Assembly: GCF_950023065.1 (NCBI RefSeq)
Contig: NC_088680.1
Span: 46,116,559-46,180,558, forward strand
Origin: Planococcus citri
Taxonomy: Eukaryota > Arthropoda > Insecta > Hemiptera > Pseudococcidae
Length of the DNA stretch: 64,000 bases
Direction: 5' to 3'
The translations under genes and the position numbers were made by a program. Positions within the stretch are counted from its first letter, which is position 1, and the number at the start of each line of letters is the position of its first letter. The notes beneath the pieces are model-generated. The model was not told the DNA's origin. It was given only the letters and a program-made list of their open reading frames with translations, and ran no database searches. Of the stretch, positions 57,715 to 64,000 are shown one piece after another.

Positions 57715-58998
57715 GGGTACAATAGGTGAAATGCCTCTGTGCTCGAATTTTTGAAATTTTGATAAAACGTAGTTGGGTACTACCTTTAAAAAAAATTTGG
57801 AGCCAAAAAAATTCCCCTACCCCGCCCCCTGCCCATAATGGCAAAAAAAACGTTTTTTTTTCGGAGTAAAATCGTACTTCAACGAGTTTTGAATAAAAAA
57901 TTTTGAATCCATCCAAAATATATGGGGGACACACGAGTCTGGCAACGTGAATTTTTTCAACTTTTTTGATCCCCCCCCCCCTCTTTAAAGAGGGACATAT
58001 TGACAAAAGAAAATTTGAAAAAACCGGCGTATCTTCTAACGTAATTCTGATATGCGAAATTTTTTTCTTTCAAAAATACGTACTTACATAATACATATAA
58101 TGTATCTATACATAAGTACTATATTTGGTATTTTTTTTTTTAAATTTTCATCCAGGTGGGTCGCCTTTAAAAACTCAAAAACCACTCAAAAATGTGTTTT
58201 TTGTGTCACGGAATCACCAAAAAAAGCGATATACTACCAATGACATAATTCTGAAATTTTGCACGAGGGCCCCCAAAAACAATAGAAAACCAATCAACTT
58301 CTTGAAACACCAATTTCAGAGGTTATAGACACTCTCTCCCATAATTTTGTGGCGATAGAAGATTGACGATATGGGTTTCGTTATCATATAAATCGAACTC
58401 GCTGAACACGAATAGGTATTAAGTTGGATTTGCAGTTGGACTCTTGTAAAGGTCACATTGGAGAGAGGGGATGCCCAAAAATTGAGGTTTTAGTGAAAAA
58501 TGCTTCATTGTGGCATTATTTACGCCATGATCAGGAAGTTACCTGGTACGTATATAAACAGCGCTATATAATGAAGCATGTTCCACAAAAAATTCAATTT
58601 TTGGGGAACCCAACAACGCCTCGAGTGTGGCCATCAGAAGGTTAATTTCAACTTGAAATACAATTTCGTATTCGTGTTCAGTGGGATTCTTCGTAAATAT
58701 TTCGCATCAATGATGCCAAATATATTGAAAGATATCATTTCTAAAACTGAAGAAATAGACTCACGTTTCCGCCTTATTATATTTTGGGTGCTGAATTCAA
58801 AATTCGTTGAAGTATGGTCCCCCCCCCCCCGAAAAAATGTATTTTCACCATTGTGGGCAACGGTGGAGGGTGGTGTGTGGGAAATTTTGTTGACTCCCAC
58901 ATTTTATTTTTTTTTTTTGAAAGAACCTAACTGTAACTAGGTATGTTTCATCAAAATTTCAAAAATCCGAGGACAGGGTCATTCTACCTATTTTACCC
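57715..58998. mobile_element. Foldback element, about 1.28 kb
   Basis: The left arm from 57715 (GGGTACAATAGGTGAAATGC, then CGAATTTTTGAAATTTTGAT) is inverted at the right arm ending 58998 (ATCAAAATTTCAAAAATCCG, then ATTCTACCTATTTTACCC). The match continues, with divergence, through CCCATAATGGCAAAAAAA / CACCATTGTGGGC, the C-run, and ACTTCAACGAGTTTTGAAT / TTCAAAATTCGTTGAAGT, for about 270 bases. An inner pair (GCTGAACACGAAT near 58402 and ATTCGTGTTCAGT near 58670) forms a second hairpin. No target duplication is clear and no recognisable protein is encoded; the 111-, 120- and 88-codon frames lie in the arms. Confidence 0.75.
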
Positions 58999-61480
58999 GG
59001 GAATATCCTTTTTACAAAATCAAAAATTTGAAATATTACTTACTTCTGTACAGCTGCCAAACTGGCTACGAGTATCTGTCTAATAAATAATCAATCCTGC
59101 GTACGCGGGTTGATGAAATTTCCTCAAAACAATAAAATAATATTAATAGAAAAAACAGCCTGCCTATAAAAATATGAGAAAATTAGAAAAATTATTATTT
59201 TCAAAAATCCAAAATTAGGTCTAAAGGAAAATCGATTTATAATGATTTGTTAACATTTTGAAATGAAACAAAACCATAAACAAAAAACATTATACATATG
59301 TACTTGGAAAATATTTTATACAAAATTAATTGAAGTAAGAAAGAAAATGAAGTGAGGTATCGTTGCATGTTTTCGTTCATTAAAAAAAAACTGAGACGAT
59401 CAAGAAGAAAAACTAAAAAAAAATATTTGAAAGTGTAGTATACCTAATCTAACATCTCTAATTTCTCTCCACCAATTACGTAAACCATATACAAATAATT
59501 ATGTCTTCCGACACCTACTTAAAAAAATTAAAACAAAACTTTTATTTAAAAAATCATATGATCATACTTGATAATAAAAAAAAGAAACAGAAACAAATAT
59601 CAGGCAAGTTTTTCTAGTACATATATCTAAAAATGGATAGATATTATGTTTTAAAAAAAAACAAAAACAAAACAAACAAACAAAAATTTACCTATTTCAT
59701 TTTGAACAATCTCTTACATTTTAACGATTATTATCTTAATAATTGAAACACTTAAAATTAAGGCAATATCTTACCTAACGAAAAAATTGCAACTTGAACA
59801 TGACAGGTACATTTGTTGTTCTCTTTCGTTTTGCCGAACACAACCCTAGACATTTAATCCGGGAATGTTGAAGTTGATTATGAAATTGAGTTTCCTCAAC
59901 CTTCACAAGAGAGGTATCCCACTTGTCAGGAAATTTTTAGAAGTGAACGGAGAAAAATCTAAGGAGCATCCGAAAATACATCCTCGGGCCAAATTTTGCG
60001 TTTCTTGATGGGAGATAGAACCTTCTCTGAACAATGAACATTCCTTAGGCCCCTCCTTTGAGTTTTGGCGAATGCTTCTTGTGCTTAAATAATTCCGTTT
60101 GGGGTCTTATTTCAATTTTTTTTTAATACGAATTCACCCCTTTTCCTATGAAAAGTCCATATTTAGTTTTATCAAATTAAGGCAGAACAATGAAATTTAA
60201 CATACCTAAGTACATTGTATCTAGACTACTTCCAATCATCCAAATTAATTGGTAGTGGCGTGGGTTGTTCTAGAGTCTCCAGAAAATTCTTTGATTTTCT
60301 TATTTTGAAAATGAATGGCCAAAACTTAAAACGATGAGTTTCAAGTTTGAACCAACTTACAAAAAAAATTGCATCTTTTCAGCGTGATGCGCAGATGGTT
60401 GTACTGAAATTTTTTTCGCGATTAGAGGCCTTAAAAAGGTGTAATTAAGCTTCAAAGTTTTGATAAAATGTTTATACCGTTGCTGGAGGCTTCAAGATGA
60501 GTTTCAACAATTTTACGCCAGTTTGAAAAATTTTCAAAATTTTGATTCTAAAATACGAGGACGTTTTTGTGAACACAAATGGCATGAAGAAAATTTCAAT
60601 GAAATGTGTTTTAGAAACTGGTTACTCTGATGAAAACATTTTCCTTTGCTTTCTAACCATCTATGCATAAGTGACAACTATCTAAAAGACTCAGAAAACA
60701 ATTCCTTTTTTGGAAATCAAGGACCCAGCCAAGATATGGAGGAGGAGGGGGATCCAACGTATGAAAGTTTAAGTAAAATAATATACAAAGATGGGAGTTT
60801 TTCGCTCCGTGAACAAATTTTTTCAAAAAATTGTTGCCCTGTCTTCGCTTAAGCAGAATTTGACCTTCATTTTCATAAAGTAGGTAAAAGTAAGTACTAC
60901 GACTGATTAAGTACCTAGGTATGGATTTTCAAAAAATCTCCTCAAATTTCAACGTTTTATGCCCAAACCCATCAAAAGGTTTTGTTTTATCCTCCCCTTG
61001 GAAACATTTTGGCTAGGCTACTATGTTAAGGTTACTAGAGATTACACAATTTTGAGGATCCTTGGCTTCAGCTGGGACTCCTCTTGCCAAGTTCTCTGGA
61101 CCTCACGCATTGTTCTTCTTATCATACTTTCAAATTAGTAATACAGGAATACTTATACTTTAAATAAATCTTAGCAAATGATTATTTTTTAAACGCTGTT
61201 TTAATTCACTGAAACTTTCTTGAAATGCCTCATGCATATAGCGCCCAAATTTCAGCGAAAAAAATTCCCTTCTAAATCTCGAATTTGTAAAATTTCAAAA
61301 CCTGCAATTCATAGGTACCTATAATTTAATTCAAAGGAAACTCAATGATACGAGTATATTATATCCTTTTTGCTTCCCTCATTCAAAACGAAACAAGAAG
61401 TGTGCCACACCAATCACTTTCTGGTATCCTTCGAAGGAAAAAAAAAATCCCAAAAAAAGAATGATGATGATGAAAGAAAT
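58999..61480. other. AT-rich single-copy DNA
   Basis: A degenerate (AAAC)n run lies at about 59651-59688. Weak CTGGAGGCTTCA and AGAGTCTCCAGAAA words occur near 60483 and 60270. The 68-codon frame at 60646-60852 has no recognisable motif. No transposon ends were found. Confidence 0.4.
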
Positions 61481-62560
61481 TATCACCTAAGTAAACCACG
61501 GCGTTAACCTCTTAACGCGTACATAATAACAATACAAAAGCGGCAAGCAATTACAAAACGATAAATAATAAACACCTCGTAAATATATCGGTGACGATGA
61601 GGGAGCAAGATAGGAGAGAAATACTCTGGTATAGTAGCAGTTGAAAAAAAAAGCGCGCTCGGCGCAGCATTCGAATGTTTTCGTTGTTTACAAACAAAAG
61701 TCTACACCGAAAGCCGTTAAAGAGGTGTTGTAAGCCGACCATAAATTACTTAAGAGGAATTGAGCTACGAAGTAGGATCTCACTTGAACAAGAAGGGCAG
61801 CAAGTGGCTCATATATTTTATTACCCGAATAAAGAGTATACAGGGGCTCAGACTATCGTTAGCCCCCTGTGACCCGTACTAGACACCTTTAATACAGGTG
61901 CTGCAGACCTGTTTATTTTGGAAATCATTGAGACGTTAAAAAATCTATCTCGCACTATGGTGCAATTGTTTTATCGCCCATACTCGCGTGCTACATTAAA
62001 TTTATTGCATTCGAAGAATACTCTCGACGTCTTTTACTATATATTTTATTTTCGTGTTTGTATTATTTTGTAAAACACCAACGTCGCGCGTCACCTCCTT
62101 TCATGCTGCTGCGGTTTTCCTCCCAGCTATACGTATTATGTACAGTGAAATCGTCTCTCCCTGCCCTCTTACCCTGTGCTTAGGATTTTGCTACTCTATC
62201 CTGTGTACCTATCTATAGTGTAGTGCTTTTATAACACCTCTCGTCACCTTCTGTATAACTGCACGAAAACGGTAATTTAATTAAAATTTTTACCACTCTA
62301 CGTGTGTCCTGTCGTCTGCCTCTCTCGTAACCGATAAGATTTATCGTCGGAATTTGATTTTCTGCTGTTTTAATCTCGTTCGTCGTCATCGTCGTTCCTA
62401 CTCCGGCGGATATTTTCGTTTAGACGCGCGTCCTGTCAAAATTATTATTTCGCTGTTTCAATCTTACACCGAGGTAAAGTTGTTGTGAGTCTTGTTCCGT
62501 AGGTAATATATAGACTTATAATATAGATTCGGATAATTTATGATTTTGTAAATAAACAAA
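61481..62560. promoter_or_regulatory. CpG-richer island, possible regulatory DNA
   Basis: Words such as AAAAAGCGCGCTCGGCGCAG, CAACGTCGCGCGTCACCTCC, GTTCGTCGTCATCGTCGTTC and GTTTAGACGCGCGTCCTGTC are concentrated here, with CTCTCTC pyrimidine tracts and ATTA-type words. No long frame is open. It resembles the islands at 42 and 54 kb in texture. Confidence 0.3.
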
Positions 62561-64000
62561 TATTGCATATGTATAAGGAAAGAACCACTATGGATGCATA
62601 GATGTGGTATTCTTACGCATCTTCACAATATACTTCTACTTGTGAGCCTATTTTCTTCGTGTAGGTTAAGGATTAGTATTTTTACTCGTACAGATGGGGG
62701 TTCCTTATAGTTTCAACGACCTCCTAAGAAGTTATGTAAATTTGCGAGGCATTTAAAATCTAATTGAAGAGCGAAAAAGACAGAAAGTTGTTCGAGTTGA
62801 TTTTGCATAAGTGTGTTTATATTATTGCATAGATTAGGTATACCTACCTCTACTTGAAGTAGGGTAGAAAGTACATATTATGAAATTATTTTATAACCGC
62901 TTACAGTGATCCTTTTCGTCCTTCAGAGATCTAAAATGCTTAATTTGATGAATCCATTTTGAATAGGTTCTGTAGGAATAAAGAATATTCTTGTCAAAGA
63001 TGAAAAGACATCTTTATTCAGATATACACCTGCAATCTGCAATTTTCTGGAGTATCTACTTACGTACGAGGAAACCTCTTTGGTCAGTCATAATTCATAA
63101 AAAGGGTTAAAATGAAAGTTATTTATGCCCTTCTATTACTTTGCTAATTTCAAACTTTGATTTGTTCTGGAGAGTTCTACATATTACTTTCAAATTTCTC
63201 TGAGAACGTCCTCGTGCTCTTAATACATTTTTTCAACAAAAAAATGATATTACATACCTGTATAATAAGTAGCTATCTAATTAATTGAAATGTAAAATAT
63301 CTGGCAGCCTTGCACTGCACTTTTGCCAAGCTAAATAATAGAGAAAATTGAGCTTGAGTGACGACCAAAATTAAATTAAAATCAAAATAAAAAGATAGAA
63401 TTTAAATTAAACCAAAAAAATTTATATAATACAATTATACCTAAAACAAAAAAATAAAAATTGAATAAAGCTGAAAAACGGAAATAAAACTAAACTCAAT
63501 AATAAATTCCAAATTGAAACAAAACATAAAAATTAAAAACGCAACCTAAATTGATCTAAAAACAAAAAAATAGAATCAAATTACTCAAGTTACACTTGTT
63601 CAAAAATCAGAAGTGATACCTAATTACCTATACCTATTTGAATATTTCGAACACAGTGGAGCTGGCATATTTACAAGAGTCGTGTAAAACTCACATTCCT
63701 ATGACTACCCCTCGTACAGTGCACGTGACAATCAAAAACATGAATTTACTACCTTCTAAACAATGATCAAATTTTTTTTTCTAAAATGACTTACTTACCA
63801 AGTAAAAATTTAAAAAATTCGAGATGAAAAAAAATTACTTACATTGCTTACAAATCCGATGTTAAGGTAAAAACATCGTTTTTGAGATCTGAGAAAAAAT
63901 AATTACTTACAGCGTTTTTCGTGACAATCCGACAAATTCACCACTGCAAGCAATCTACGAGTAAAATGCGCTCGTGCATGGTTTAAAAAAGTGTAAACAT
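62561..64000. other. AT-rich DNA with low-complexity tract
   Basis: About 63360-63570 is degenerate AAATTAAAATC-type sequence like that near 13.7-14.9, 16.3 and 22.5 kb. No genes or transposon ends are visible before the window ends. Confidence 0.4.

Overview
The window looks like non-coding DNA from an animal, most likely insect, nuclear genome. It is strongly AT-rich, full of homopolymer runs and microsatellites, and packed with short DNA-transposon derivatives. No open reading frame is longer than 246 codons, and that one lies in a low-complexity repeat. I recognise no protein domain, tRNA, rRNA or CRISPR array. Two textures suggest an insect, possibly a sternorrhynchan hemipteran such as a mealybug or scale: very frequent TAGGTA/TACCTA words, and a repeat family built around the near-palindrome CTGGAGGCTCCAG. 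The species assignment is an inference from sequence texture only.

Layout. About a dozen G+C- and CpG-richer islands (near 0.6, 6.5, 12, 18, 21.8, 30, 37.6, 42, 47.5, 54, 57 and 62 kb) alternate with AT-rich, repeat-filled intervals. The islands are single-copy, rich in homeodomain-like ATTA words and open in no consistent frame. They read like regulatory DNA of a large intron or intergenic region, perhaps at a developmental gene. The first island (550-1040) ends in a good splice-donor consensus and carries a CTCF-like site, so it could be a promoter and first non-coding exon.

Mobile elements. Several non-autonomous DNA transposons can be delimited to the base. They are a PIF/Harbinger-like element (7642-8833), a mariner-like MITE (15678-16246), a piggyBac-like element (23292-23932) directly abutting a pogo-like MITE (23939-24481), and two hAT-like elements with 8-bp target duplications (27957-29192 and 32375-32968). 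None keeps a transposase. Four or five long foldback (inverted-repeat) elements also occur: 9.3-10.7, 39.6-40.6, 43.8-45.5, 50.9-52.2 and 57.7-59.0 kb. Three of them share the CTGGAGGCTCCAG module, which is also found as a tandem array of roughly 170-bp units near 27 kb.

Duplications. There are local direct duplications at 3.0-5.2, 12.9-14.8, 22.6/26.2, 25.8/29.2, 31.0/33.3, 42.8/43.2 and 48.3-52.3 kb. Two are interrupted in one copy by a hAT element, which orders the events: duplication first, transposition later. The paralogous copy of the 32.4-kb insertion preserves an approximate empty site. With no genes supported, the window is best read as a record of transposon and duplication activity around candidate regulatory islands.
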